Of a stretch of DNA of 64,000 nt, positions 55,663 to 63,807 are shown piece by piece. The DNA is from Sphingobacteriales bacterium 44-61 (GTDB taxonomy: Bacteria > Bacteroidota > Bacteroidia > Chitinophagales > Chitinophagaceae). The stretch's first letter is position 1. Each line of letters opens with the position of its first letter. The position numbers and the translations under genes were made by a program. A model generated the notes under the pieces. That model did not search any database and was not told where the DNA came from. It saw only the letters and a list, made by a program, of their open reading frames with translations. Location of the stretch: the NCBI GenBank assembly GCA_001898405.1, contig MKTW01000002.1, positions 618,175-682,174 on the forward strand. Direction: 5' to 3'.

Positions 55663-56160
55663 ATGATGAACGCAAAAAACAATCAGTCCGACAATTCAAC
55701 TAATGGGGAGAATATTCTCCCTGAGCAAATAGCTGCCATATTAAAGCAAAAAGACCGGGAAATTGCCATCAGGGATGATTTATTAAAGGAGTTATATACC
55801 GAAGTGCGTCATTTACGCAGCCAGTTACATGAATTGCAAGAAACCTTAAAAAGTGATCCTAACATACAGGGCTACCGGCGGGCAAGTTCTTGGGTAAGTA
55901 AAATCGTATTTATGCTTCGGCAGGAAAACCGGCCACTACGATCTTCGGAACTGATTACTCTATTAGAAAGAAAGGAGCCTTATTTAGCCACCCATCCGAA
56001 TAAAGTTCAATATTTTTCAGCCTTTCTCACCCAGGCTGTGCGGTATAAAAGGATCAGTCCCTATAAATTAAAAGGTGTGCGGGGTTATTATTATCTTCTG
56101 CCGGAATGGATGGAGGCTGAAGATAAAATTAAGGAAAGCTACAAGGGCCTAATGTTATAA
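55663..56160 (+). CDS. Coiled-coil plus winged-helix-like protein, unknown function
   Basis: The 165-residue protein has a coiled-coil region (about 28-67, EIAIRDDLLKELYTEVRHLRSQ) and a C-terminal part (75-160) that looks like a winged helix (RASSWVSKIVFMLRQENRPLRSSELITLLER, then a wing YKLKGVRGYYYLL). It may bind DNA as a dimer. Met1-Met2 offers two adjacent starts. It sits between the two near-identical HTH genes. No named family is recognised. Confidence 0.62.
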   Translation: MMNAKNNQSDNSTNGENILPEQIAAILKQKDREIAIRDDLLKELYTEVRHLRSQLHELQETLKSDPNIQGYRRASSWVSKIVFMLRQENRPLRSSELITLLERKEPYLATHPNKVQYFSAFLTQAVRYKRISPYKLKGVRGYYYLLPEWMEAEDKIKESYKGLML

Positions 56161-56356
56161 TTGAAGGATGTAGCCTGTTCTCCAATTCAACACCGGTTAA
56201 AAGGTTTTTTAGTTTAGAAAATTGGGTTGTTTTCCCCCTTTGCCACTCTTTACACCGTTTTTCTGTTTGTCTATCTGTCAAACTTCCAAGATTAAGTATA
56301 GTTAGCTTTATTTCCTTCGCCTGTTTTTCCATATTGCTGTCCTAAAACAATAGCAG

Positions 56357-56695
56357 ATGAAAGAATCAGTGAAGAATGAAACTCCTATCACGCCCATGTT
56401 GTTCCCTTTCAGCCCGGAACAGTTCTGGGCGTCTATGCGGCAAGTTATCCGGGAGGAAATCTCGCAGGCCGGTAAACAGGTACAGGTAAGCCCGGCTTAT
56501 GAAACACCAGGGTTGGTGCAAAAGCCGCTGTACAAGATGGCAGAATTATGCGCCATGCTGCAAGTTTCCAAACCCACCATTTACGAATGGATCAGATTCG
56601 GGAAATTAAAACCTTATAAAATCCGATCGAGGGTCTACTTTCTCTGGCAGGACGTGCAGCAACTCCTGAACCCCGACCAACCCCAAAGCCGGTAA
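56357..56695 (+). CDS. Excisionase-type HTH_17 DNA-binding protein 2
   Basis: This 112-residue protein is a close paralogue of the one at 55133: the same N-terminal PMLFPFSPEQFWASMRQ segment and the same HTH (YKMAELCAMLQVSKPTIYEWIR) and wing (RVYFLWQDVQQLL), differing mainly in the linker and tail. It may have a slightly different DNA target or form heterodimers. Its start is 196 bp after the previous gene, and the 122-residue gene follows 49 bp later. Confidence 0.82.
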   Translation: MKESVKNETPITPMLFPFSPEQFWASMRQVIREEISQAGKQVQVSPAYETPGLVQKPLYKMAELCAMLQVSKPTIYEWIRFGKLKPYKIRSRVYFLWQDVQQLLNPDQPQSR

Positions 56696-56744
56696 TTCTA
56701 TCAACCGGCAAGAGTACATTTTTATCATTTAAAATTTAATAATT

Positions 56745-57113
56745 ATGGCAGATTTCAAAAGGAGAACCCTGATTCTCACGAGTGGTAAGCAAATTAAATT
56801 GTACGGCAACAGTATGGCAATCGGGAGTAGCCTGGAAGTGGGTGAAGGTGCAGCCCCCAATATTCTTTCTTTCATGGAGCAGCACCCGGAAGAAAAGGTA
56901 GATACCGTAATACCCGACCAACCGCAGCAGAACAAACCGATAAAAGCCCAGCCCGTATCAAAACTTGCCGCTACTGTTCTTAATCCGCATCGGTTAACGG
57001 TTATGGAGATTTTGGAAATGGCGGATTTTAATATCCAGTTATGGATGCAGTTGAAAGACAATATCCGACGATATGGCCTTGCCAATCCCCGGATTTTTAA
57101 CAGGGATATGTAA
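56745..57113 (+). CDS. Island protein of unknown function, 122 residues
   Basis: The product has an N-terminal strand-rich region (RTLILTSGKQIKLYGNSMAIGSSLEV), a Pro/Gln-rich linker (about 50-72) and a helical C-terminus (LTVMEILEMADFNIQLWMQLKDNIRRYG). No family is recognised; an accessory or regulatory role is assumed from its position just upstream of the mobilization genes. A TAACAGAGCG sequence follows the stop. Confidence 0.6.
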   Translation: MADFKRRTLILTSGKQIKLYGNSMAIGSSLEVGEGAAPNILSFMEQHPEEKVDTVIPDQPQQNKPIKAQPVSKLAATVLNPHRLTVMEILEMADFNIQLWMQLKDNIRRYGLANPRIFNRDM

Positions 57114-57559
57114 CAGAGCGGATGAAAATAAAAATAAAAATCCCTCTGCTTGTACACAACCTGCCAGGTTTTCAGGCGACTTGTGGAATTTCAACTAAGC
57201 GGCAAAATGTCTTTAAACGTCCTGTATATTGACCGGGTCGTTAGGTGTATCAAACAATACATAATTGAAAGTCTTGTTTTTTGATTTGAAAGTGAGCTAT
57301 AACATTTAAAGGCGTTTTAATCCGATTTGCAGCGTTATAGCACCACTTATAAGGTTGTTGTTGCAGCAGTAGAGTAAATCAATCTATACGGTTAAAAAGC
57401 ACCTTTTATCAAAACGGTGCAACAAGGGTTGATTTCTCGAATTTCAGGTAGCCAGCTATGTTTTGGTATTACCAAAACGCTGGCTCCTTCATGCTACCCG
57501 CATTCAGGAGAGGGATTTTTTTCATGCTATCGCATTCAAAAAATCAAGAGGTTAAGATT
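57114..57559. other. Candidate oriT region upstream of mobC
   Basis: This 446-bp gene-free region precedes mobC. It contains a hairpin GCACC-TTTT / AAAA-C-GGTGC (57399-57420), a compound inverted repeat AGCCAGC...GTTTTGGTA / TACCAAAAC...GCTGGCT (57450-57485), a second pairing GGTAGC (57447-57452) / GCTACC (57493-57498), and a near-direct repeat CATGCTACCCGCATTCA (57490-57506) / CATGCTATCGCATTCA (57523-57538). Relaxase target sites commonly show such dyads next to the mob genes. The exact nic site is not recognisable. Confidence 0.6.
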
Positions 57560-57943
57560 ATGAAGCAACTAAATGGACAAATAAAAAACAAAGGTGGCAG
57601 ACCTGCCAAACCTATTAAACGCAACAACGTATTAACGCTTAAATGTGCCAGTTACGAACAAGCAAGAATAAGTGCTAACGCCAAAAAAGCCAGCATGACG
57701 GTATCGGAATTTCTACGGGAAATGGGGCTGAACGGACAGGTTGTCACTACTCAAAAAGTGTTACCAGTAGCAATATTAGAACTCACCGGAACATTAAACC
57801 ACATGGCGGCTAACCTCAATCAGATTGCTAAAAAGCGAAACAGCGTAGTGGAAGAACTGAATGCCGCTGAACGTGCTAACCTTGAAATACTATCGAGGGA
57901 AGTAAAGAGTATTGCGCAGCTTATAAAATGTTACCTACAATGA
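57560..57943 (+). CDS. mobC: MobC-type relaxosome accessory protein
   Basis: The 127-residue protein has the bacterial mobilisation MobC pattern (PF05713): basic start with GGRPAKP, the ribbon-helix-helix-like segment VLTLKCASYEQARISANAKKASMTVSEFLREMG cut short in citation here to its key LREMGLNG end, and the downstream LTGTLNHMAANLNQIAKK. The ATG at 57560 is chosen because a frame reaching back to 57458 runs through the inverted repeats of the candidate oriT and lacks family sequence. It would bind oriT and help the relaxase. It overlaps the relaxase by 4 bp (ATGA). Confidence 0.88.
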   Translation: MKQLNGQIKNKGGRPAKPIKRNNVLTLKCASYEQARISANAKKASMTVSEFLREMGLNGQVVTTQKVLPVAILELTGTLNHMAANLNQIAKKRNSVVEELNAAERANLEILSREVKSIAQLIKCYLQ

Positions 57944-58989
57944 TCGGAAATATCTCACTTGGTAAGTCTTTTGTTCATTGTATCAGTTATTGCCTGGATG
58001 ATAAAAAGACTTTAACCGAAGAGCAGAAAATAAAAAAGTCGTTGGAAGACGGTTTGCAGCATACAAACCGGGCAGAAGTATTAGCTTATAACAAGTGCTT
58101 TGGAAACAAACATGAGCTGGCTGAACAATTTATAGAAGTGTCGAGGCTAAGTAAAAGAGTAGAAAAACCAGTGTTGCATTTGTCGCTCACCTTACCACCG
58201 GGCGAACAATTAGATCGCATTCAGCTAATAGAAGCTGGTCAGGAACTGGCAAAAGAATTTGGTGTAGCCGATAACCAATATATTCTTGTACAGCACAAGG
58301 ATACAAACAGGCAGCACATACATTTGGTAGCTAACCGGGTTGGGTATGATGGTAAAGCATCTACCACCAGCAACAATTATTTGAAAATGCAAAGGCTGTG
58401 CCGCCGGTTGGAAAAAGAATATAACCTGCAGGAACTACTTAGCTCCAGGCGTTTTCTACCAAAAGAACAAAAACAGATCCCCCGCCATGACAGCCGCAAA
58501 GAGAAAATGAAAACTGATATACAACAGTCATTGAAGGATGCAAAGTATTACGACGATTTTGCTAAAAGAATGCAGGCATTGGGGTATCAGATTATTAAAG
58601 CGAGGGGGATCACCTTTATAGACGACAAAAAAGTAAAAGTGAAAGGTAGCGACCTGGGCTATTCGCTGGCAACGATAGAAAAGCTATTGCAAAAAAATCA
58701 AATACAGCATTTGAAACAGGAAAATTCTTCCTCTATCTCAAAACAACAAACCAATGCACCACCATCCGGTCAGCAAATTATTTCTGCCAATAACAGGCTT
58801 CGGCGCAGAATTACCGAAAAGCGACAGGCTCACTCTTTTGACAGATCACCGGTAGAAGAATTTAAAAAAGGTATTGGTGGTATCTTATCTGATTTGCTGA
58901 AACCTGAATATCCGGAAGGCGGTGGTATAGATCCTGAACTGTTAAAAGAGTCCCACAAGAAAAAGAAGCGTAAAAAACCGAAATTATAA
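57940..58989 (+). CDS. mobA: MOBP-type relaxase (mobilization nuclease)
   Basis: The 349-residue protein belongs to the relaxase/VirD2-like family PF03432: start MIGNISLGKSFVHCISYCLD with candidate catalytic Tyr17, His80 in LHLSLTL, and the metal-binding His126/His128 in RQHIHLVANR, then a long helical and charged C-terminal tail. It would nick one strand at oriT and lead it into a recipient using another element's conjugation pore. ATG at 57940 is preferred because it overlaps mobC as ATGA and matches family N-termini; ATG at 57928 is the alternative. No coupling protein or T4SS gene is in view. Confidence 0.9.
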   Translation: MIGNISLGKSFVHCISYCLDDKKTLTEEQKIKKSLEDGLQHTNRAEVLAYNKCFGNKHELAEQFIEVSRLSKRVEKPVLHLSLTLPPGEQLDRIQLIEAGQELAKEFGVADNQYILVQHKDTNRQHIHLVANRVGYDGKASTTSNNYLKMQRLCRRLEKEYNLQELLSSRRFLPKEQKQIPRHDSRKEKMKTDIQQSLKDAKYYDDFAKRMQALGYQIIKARGITFIDDKKVKVKGSDLGYSLATIEKLLQKNQIQHLKQENSSSISKQQTNAPPSGQQIISANNRLRRRITEKRQAHSFDRSPVEEFKKGIGGILSDLLKPEYPEGGGIDPELLKESHKKKKRKKPKL

Positions 58990-59017
58990 AAGCTCTTCAT
59001 CAATAAAAAAATGAGTT

Positions 59018-59425
59018 ATGGAAACCGGAAATAATAAACTAAATAAAGAGGAAAAGGAAAACGTATTGCTGGTACTCAATGAATTTTCAGAAGAGTATAA
59101 AGCCAATACCAAAGTTATAGCCGCACTGTTAGCTACTGTAAAGGAAAGCAGCATAAAAATTAACGAGCATCTCGAAAAGAAAAAAGATGAGCCTGAAAGC
59201 ATTGCTGCCATTCAACAGGTAGAGAAGCTGGATAAAAAACTGGAAGAATTAAAAAGAATAATCCACGCACAGCCAAGAGAAATAAAGCAGGAAAAAAGGA
59301 TTTTGCTTTTCCCTGAACATGGAGCGAAGGAGTATTATGGAACAATTTTACGATGGGTGCTATATATTATCATAGCAACCTATGGTTTTCTATTACTGAA
59401 GTATATAATTGATGTGATGAAGTAA
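59018..59425 (+). CDS. Coiled-coil membrane-anchored mobilization accessory protein
   Basis: This 135-residue protein has a helical, charged region with coiled-coil character (about 35-90, AIQQVEKLDKKLEELKRIIH) and a single C-terminal membrane helix (about 112-130, WVLYIIIATYGFLLLKYII). Small mob-operon proteins of this design (MbpB/MobB-like) may tether the relaxosome to the membrane. It follows the relaxase by 28 bp on the same strand and is followed by a terminator, so it ends the mob operon. Confidence 0.68.
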   Translation: METGNNKLNKEEKENVLLVLNEFSEEYKANTKVIAALLATVKESSIKINEHLEKKKDEPESIAAIQQVEKLDKKLEELKRIIHAQPREIKQEKRILLFPEHGAKEYYGTILRWVLYIIIATYGFLLLKYIIDVMK

Positions 59426-59440
59426 GAAGTGTTATTAAAA

Positions 59441-59467
59441 TCCCCGGTGAACCGGGGACTTTTTTTG
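59441..59467 (+). terminator. Terminator of the mobilization operon
   Basis: A GC-rich stem (CCCCGG / CCGGGG, loop TGAA, extended by T.A) is followed by CTTTTTTT. It lies 16 bp past the accessory gene stop at 59425. Confidence 0.9.
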
Positions 59468-59506
59468 TAGCTATTGCTACAAATACACATGAGAAAAATT
59501 GAACGG

Positions 59507-60826
59507 TTATAAACTAATTTTTATTTTATCTGACAGTACAAAAACCTCCATATCTTTTTCTTCTATTGCTATGGTAAGGCCATAGCGCAACAGTTGTGTT
59601 TTTAAATTATTAATATCACCTACGTCATTAATGTTTAGCTCTATATCTACATTGTAGGGAATATTGGTTTCATCGGAAAATTGGAAAATATCGGTTCTCT
59701 GTGTTTTAGCCCCATTCAAATAATCAGCAAGCATGGATATTTTTTGGTTAATAAAATACTTTTTTGCTTCCTTATCATTCCAGCTTATTTCAGGGGAATT
59801 GCCTTTGGATTTTAAGGATTTTGTTCCGCTTCCAGTATATGTAATTTTGTAGATGGTACATTGTCGGTTTTCTAACCTTCCATTAAGATTAAAATAATAG
59901 TTTAGGTCTTGCAACATCTTTTCTTTAATAGCCTCAGTAGAAGGCCTGCCTATTCCAGTTACCTGATAGCAATAAGTATTGCTCAAACTCCACTTATCAG
60001 AGGTTTCGTTTGTGTCCAGTTTATTGTAAACATAATGTTCTCTATTCTTTAGTTCCAGTATGGTCTGTCGATAAAAATTGTTCAGCTTGCCAGAGAAGAT
60101 ATAATTATACAATTGAAGTATGGGCTGATTTAACTGGCTTAAAAAATAACTTGAATCAGTTTTGTAAAGACCATAAGTAGACCTTAACCCCGGAACATGC
60201 CTAAAAAAAATTGTCCGGCTTAGAGATTGGGTACTTTGGAGCTTAATACCATTTTCGTCAATAGGTTTTTCATAATTATAAGATAGATTCTCATCTTTGG
60301 CAATGAACTCGAATTTTTGATTATTTACAAAGGCTTTTACATTTGAATAGGTAATGTATTCAGATGAAGTTACTGCTTCTACCTGCCTGTTCTTACTTAT
60401 CCAAACATCATGAGGTACGGAGCCATGTGGAAACATTTTCACTAATGCTGAAGCATCGGTTACAAAAATGAATGAAACATTTTTGGCTTGCCGGTTCTTT
60501 TTTATAAATGCTTCTATAAGCTCTTTCTTTTGGTGGGTCACTGCAAAAATTACAAGGTCTGCCTTAAACTGTGTTTGCAGGCTGTCAAGTTCGGGAAATA
60601 GTTCAATGCAGGGAAAGCACCAGGTAGCCCAAAAATCCAGTATCACCAGCTTGCCCTTAAAATCAGACAACCGGGCAGTTTTGAAAGAATGGTTAATAAG
60701 GTTGGTAAATTCAATATCCGGTACGGTATCGCCAATGGTTAATGGACGAATAGTTGCCGGGGCTGATTGAGCGGAAACATTTAATACTGCCGCTGAAAAT
60801 GCCAGCCACAAAGCCAATTTTTTCAT
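59507..60826 (-). CDS. TlpA-like thioredoxin-fold protein with long C-terminal domain
   Basis: From ATG at 60826 (439 residues) there is a signal peptide (KLALWLAFSAAVLNVSAQ) and an AhpC-TSA/TlpA domain (about 28-160) with GDTVPDIEFTNLINHS, LVILDFWATWCFPCIEL (CxxC active site WCFPC) and cis-Pro context GSVPHDVWI. The C-terminal 270 residues have no recognised domain. Such proteins act as periplasmic thiol-disulfide reductases. An earlier ATG at 60859 adds 11 residues without improving the signal. It is alone on the minus strand and is convergent with the mob operon. Confidence 0.82.
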   Translation of the reverse strand: MKKLALWLAFSAAVLNVSAQSAPATIRPLTIGDTVPDIEFTNLINHSFKTARLSDFKGKLVILDFWATWCFPCIELFPELDSLQTQFKADLVIFAVTHQKKELIEAFIKKNRQAKNVSFIFVTDASALVKMFPHGSVPHDVWISKNRQVEAVTSSEYITYSNVKAFVNNQKFEFIAKDENLSYNYEKPIDENGIKLQSTQSLSRTIFFRHVPGLRSTYGLYKTDSSYFLSQLNQPILQLYNYIFSGKLNNFYRQTILELKNREHYVYNKLDTNETSDKWSLSNTYCYQVTGIGRPSTEAIKEKMLQDLNYYFNLNGRLENRQCTIYKITYTGSGTKSLKSKGNSPEISWNDKEAKKYFINQKISMLADYLNGAKTQRTDIFQFSDETNIPYNVDIELNINDVGDINNLKTQLLRYGLTIAIEEKDMEVFVLSDKIKISL

Positions 60827-60909
60827 GATGTGGTAATTAATTGAATAAATAGCATACACCGGCTATGTATCAATCAATTACAGGGGGAAGAAAGTAAGGC
60901 GAAAATGGG

Positions 60910-60917
60910 TATATTTG
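60910..60917 (+). promoter_or_regulatory. Putative -7 element for the XRE regulator
   Basis: TATATTTG matches TAnnTTTG 43 nt before the ATG at 60961. No TTTG is found at the expected -33 spacing, so it is a partial match. Confidence 0.45.
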
Positions 60918-60960
60918 CCTGATTAAAAAAGGCATAACCGGGTAATTTACCCGATATTAA

Positions 60961-61374
60961 ATGAATTTATTTATGGCTACCAGTACACTAAAAATATTGA
61001 GGGAAGTAAATGACTATACCCAGGACTTTATTGCAGAGGATGTATTGGGCATTAGCCAAACCACCTATGCCCGCATTGAACAAGACCCATCAAAAATTAG
61101 AGCCGAGCATGCTCAAAAACTGGCTGAATTATACAAAGTAAGTATTGCCAATTTGCTATCGGAGGCCACGCCAATAATTACTTTTCAAACTAAGGCTATT
61201 GCGGAAAATAATAATAGTGCCAACAACGGCTACAGCAATTCCTCAACGTTTCATGCACACGAAGGAGAAGTAAAAGCTCTAAAAGAGCAGAACGAATTAC
61301 TGATAAAGCAGAATGCTGAATTAATGGAACTGGTAAAGGCGCTGGGCGGCAAGCTGGCGGGTGGTAATGGATAA
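60961..61374 (+). CDS. XRE-type HTH regulator with C-terminal zipper
   Basis: The 137-residue protein has an N-terminal Cro/CI-type HTH (about 8-65: DFIAEDVLGISQTTYARIEQDP), a Ser/Asn-rich flexible linker (75-95) and a C-terminal leucine-zipper-like helix (EVKALKEQNELLIKQNAEL). Its architecture is the same as that of the regulator at 63043-63468. Met5 (MATSTLKIL) is an alternative start. It is divergent from the redoxin gene. Likely a repressor/activator dimerising through the C-terminal helix. Confidence 0.82.
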   Translation: MNLFMATSTLKILREVNDYTQDFIAEDVLGISQTTYARIEQDPSKIRAEHAQKLAELYKVSIANLLSEATPIITFQTKAIAENNNSANNGYSNSSTFHAHEGEVKALKEQNELLIKQNAELMELVKALGGKLAGGNG

Positions 61375-61407
61375 GGTTATTTATTCCTTTATTTTTTAAA
61401 ATTTACT

Positions 61408-61460
61408 CCGACACTTTTCCCCGACGTTTACACCGACATTTTCCCCGACGCTTTTCTCCG
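61408..61460. repeat. CCGAC repeat cluster
   Basis: CCGAC occurs at 61408, 61421, 61433 and 61445 (and CCGTA at 61458), at intervals of 13, 12, 12 and 13 bp, each separated by T-rich bases (for example CCGACGTTTACA and CCGACATTTTCC). It lies 34 bp past the stop of the XRE gene and ahead of the AlbA_2 gene end, in a gene-free stretch. The near-helical-turn spacing suggests a protein-binding array or a decayed repeat. Confidence 0.6.
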
Positions 61461-61580
61461 TAGTAGGATATTTAAAAGTTATCATCAATCGGTATAGGAG
61501 CCCGGCAGTTTCGCAGGTTTCGGTTATTTTTTCAATACCCCTATATAGCTTAGGAAAATATTTCAATCATTACTTTGCCC

Positions 61581-62945
61581 CTATGCTGCTCCTTCATTGC
61601 CCCTTTCGCCCCTATTTTGCCCCTTTAAAAAATAGGATGTTCCTTTTCCAGTAGTTCCGGTTTTCCCCATTATTCCATTATCAACCAGAGCTTGCAAATC
61701 ACTACTGGCAGTACGTTTAGATACTTCAAACAAACTTTGATATTTTGTATTTGTAATACTTCCATGCTCTTTCACATACAACACCGCCTTTATTTGCCGT
61801 TCATTTAAATCAAGTGTACTTAGGTATTCTTTGGTATATATATCCTTCAAAAAGGCAATTTCTATACCGCCTAAATCTTCTTCTATAAGTGGTTCAGGTA
61901 GCCCGGCATCAAGGCAGGTATCAATAATTTTATTAGTACCACGCCCCCAGGCTTCAATAAACCCTGCTTTAAAAAATACGTTAGCAATTACTTTATTGCG
62001 GGGATAAGATGAATGGTTTGTTCTTAGTTTTTCAACAGTAAGTTCTTCCGGCAGCTTACCGGGGTTCCAAATGGTTAACTTATCGTCATACACCCGCAAA
62101 AATATCCAGGTGCTTAAATAGTCTTTATGAATAATGGCGTTGAGTATAGCCTCACGTAAGGCAGGCTCCGGGTATTCAAGCGGTTCCATTCTTTCAATCC
62201 CTTTATATGAAATGGGGCGAATCAGGTATTTGGAACTTAATATCTCCAAAACCCTGTCGGGCATTTCAAAAATATTGGTTTCTACAATGTCCTGGAATTT
62301 CAGGTCATGACTTGCCTCGCCAAACCTACCTATTTTAAAACTTGCAGTAATGGATACAGAAGCAGGATCTTTTCCAAACAATAAAATAGCCGCATTTGTA
62401 AGCTGTCCTTGTTGGTTAATAAGAAACAGGTTTTTGAGTAGAACAGTGATATCATCCTTAGCAGCGTCTTTGGGAATGCGGCCCTTTTCGGTTGCCAGCT
62501 TTACAAAGCGGGCAATTGTTTTTTCGTCCAGGTCTTTTATAGTAGCATTAACAACAGGAATATCTTCCCATGTTTTGCCCATCTTATTAAGTATAAACTG
62601 TTGTAAAGCTATTCCCTTCAATTCCTGCTTTGTACTGCCGCTTCGGTAATAGTAAACGCCGTGGTAAGCTATAGGCACGTCACTTGGCGCAACCGAAATA
62701 TCTAAATACTGTTTTTTTGTTTTGGTTCGGAGATTTACATCTACAACCAACCCTAAATGATTAATTGTTTTATTAGGAATATCCTCTAATAGTTTTTTGG
62801 CATCGGCCATCCCGGTCACATTCCCCTTATCATCTATGCCAATAAATATTTTGCCCCCTTGCGCATTGGCAAAGCCGCAAATCCATTTCAGGTACTCATC
62901 CCTCCACGATTCTTTCCACTCTATATTCTGGCTTTCTTTATTCAT
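61581..62945 (-). CDS. AlbA_2/Schlafen-type ATP-binding regulator (RecG-like annotation)
   Basis: From ATG at 62945 (454 residues) there is an AlbA_2 domain (PF04326; NIEWKESW...CGFANAQGGKIFIGIDDKGNVTG, about 5-120), a middle HATPase_c_4-like domain (about 190-370; ALREAILNAIIHKDY and EAWGRGTNKI) and a C-terminal winged helix (about 385-450; LNERQIKAVLYVKEHGSITNTKYQ). Proteins with this design are often called RecG-like or transcriptional regulators, with unclear biochemical role. An earlier ATG at 62978 gives 11 extra residues not typical of the family. C-terminal Gly/Glu/Arg tail (NRGERGNEGAA) is short-repeat rich. Confidence 0.85.
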   Translation of the reverse strand: MNKESQNIEWKESWRDEYLKWICGFANAQGGKIFIGIDDKGNVTGMADAKKLLEDIPNKTINHLGLVVDVNLRTKTKKQYLDISVAPSDVPIAYHGVYYYRSGSTKQELKGIALQQFILNKMGKTWEDIPVVNATIKDLDEKTIARFVKLATEKGRIPKDAAKDDITVLLKNLFLINQQGQLTNAAILLFGKDPASVSITASFKIGRFGEASHDLKFQDIVETNIFEMPDRVLEILSSKYLIRPISYKGIERMEPLEYPEPALREAILNAIIHKDYLSTWIFLRVYDDKLTIWNPGKLPEELTVEKLRTNHSSYPRNKVIANVFFKAGFIEAWGRGTNKIIDTCLDAGLPEPLIEEDLGGIEIAFLKDIYTKEYLSTLDLNERQIKAVLYVKEHGSITNTKYQSLFEVSKRTASSDLQALVDNGIMGKTGTTGKGTSYFLKGQNRGERGNEGAA

Positions 62946-63042
62946 GCTGGCAAAAATATATAAATCAGGCAAAAGCAATACTGGCGCTTTACGAAACAGT
63001 TAAGTAAAATAAATATAAGTAAAGGGGATAAAAATGAATATG

Positions 63043-63468
63043 CTATACACCCAATTTTACTCTTTCGCCAAGCGCTGCTACCAACTTGTTGTTTTGCTGT
63101 TGTAAATATTCTATTTGTTGCTTCAGACTTTTTACTTCTTCTTTTCGCAGGTATAATATTTCGTCAATACCCCTGTCATTATTCTGGTGATTAACGTAGC
63201 CGCTTGTGCCGGCATCGCCGCTGGTAATAGTGCAATTACTGTAAAGCACTTCTGCTTGCAGGTAATGGGGCGTCTCGTCAATAAGAAAAAACTCCATCGG
63301 GGCATGGTAAAGCTCTGACAGCTTTTGCGCCAGTGTGCCGCTTAGTTTGGCTCGCCCTTTCTCCAGATCTGTATAACTTTCTAGCGATAGGCCAAGTTCG
63401 TTAGCCACATCTTCTGGTTGCCAGTTCTTATATTCTCTAAAAGAGATTAATTTGAATTGCAAATTCAT
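63043..63468 (-). CDS. XRE-type HTH regulator with C-terminal zipper, paralogous architecture
   Basis: From the ATG at 63468 (141 residues) the protein has an XRE-type HTH (about 5-62; NWQPEDVANELGLSLESYTDLEKG), a Gly/Asn-rich linker (about 78-100) and a C-terminal leucine-zipper-like helix (EVKSLKQQIEYLQQQNNKL). The first ATG (63531) would overlap the previous gene and adds 21 residues, so 63468 is preferred; it lies 7 bp after the stop of 63476-63802. The design mirrors the regulator at 60961, implying a common origin. Confidence 0.82.
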   Translation of the reverse strand: MNLQFKLISFREYKNWQPEDVANELGLSLESYTDLEKGRAKLSGTLAQKLSELYHAPMEFFLIDETPHYLQAEVLYSNCTITSGDAGTSGYVNHQNNDRGIDEILYLRKEEVKSLKQQIEYLQQQNNKLVAALGERVKLGV

Positions 63469-63475
63469 AAACCAT

Positions 63476-63802
63476 TCATTTCTTCTTTTGCTTTTTTCTT
63501 GCCTCCAGTTGATTGTTACGAATAAAATCACGCATTACTTCAAAATTCACTTGAAAGAAATTAGCCAAACTTTCCGCCTCGTTGAAAGAAAAACGACCTG
63601 GATCTTTCAACTTTTTATCAAAGGCATAAAACTCGCCGCCAAGGAGTGATTGAAGATTAGTCTTTGCAATTATTGCAGCTATCTGAGAAAAGGTTTTAAT
63701 TGATCCGGTTTCTAACCCGCTCTTGATAACATGGATTTTATGTTGTCCTGATTCTGTTTTAAAGTATGTGGAAACTTCTTGTTTGGATTTACGTGGCATC
63801 AT
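63476..63802 (-). CDS. Small HTH-like protein, first gene of the regulator pair
   Basis: The 108-residue protein is mostly helical, with IKTFSQIAAIIAKTNLQSLLG and LKDPGRFSFNEAESLANFFQVN resembling a Cro/CI helix-turn-helix plus helices 4-5, and a very basic tail (EARKKQKKK). It is 7 bp upstream of the XRE gene in the same transcript. No family is named; a DNA-binding regulator or antitoxin-like role is inferred. A perfect inverted repeat lies directly upstream of its start. Confidence 0.62.
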   Translation of the reverse strand: MMPRKSKQEVSTYFKTESGQHKIHVIKSGLETGSIKTFSQIAAIIAKTNLQSLLGGEFYAFDKKLKDPGRFSFNEAESLANFFQVNFEVMRDFIRNNQLEARKKQKKK

Positions 63803-63807
63803 TAAAG

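Noticed and set aside
56129-56332. 67-codon minus-strand frame between the HTH genes
   Set aside because: It overlaps the end of the coiled-coil gene, has no family features, and no terminator or operon context supports it.
57458-57559. Longer mobC start at 57458
   Set aside because: The extra 34 codons would run through the oriT-like inverted and direct repeats and lack MobC-family sequence.
58606-58613. GGGGATCAC as a second copy of the tRNA-Lys 3' end (attR)
   Set aside because: The match is only about 8 bp and lies inside the relaxase gene, so it is chance.
61590-61626. GCCCCT-rich short repeats as a separate element
   Set aside because: They encode the Gly/Arg/Glu-rich C-terminal tail of the AlbA_2 protein.
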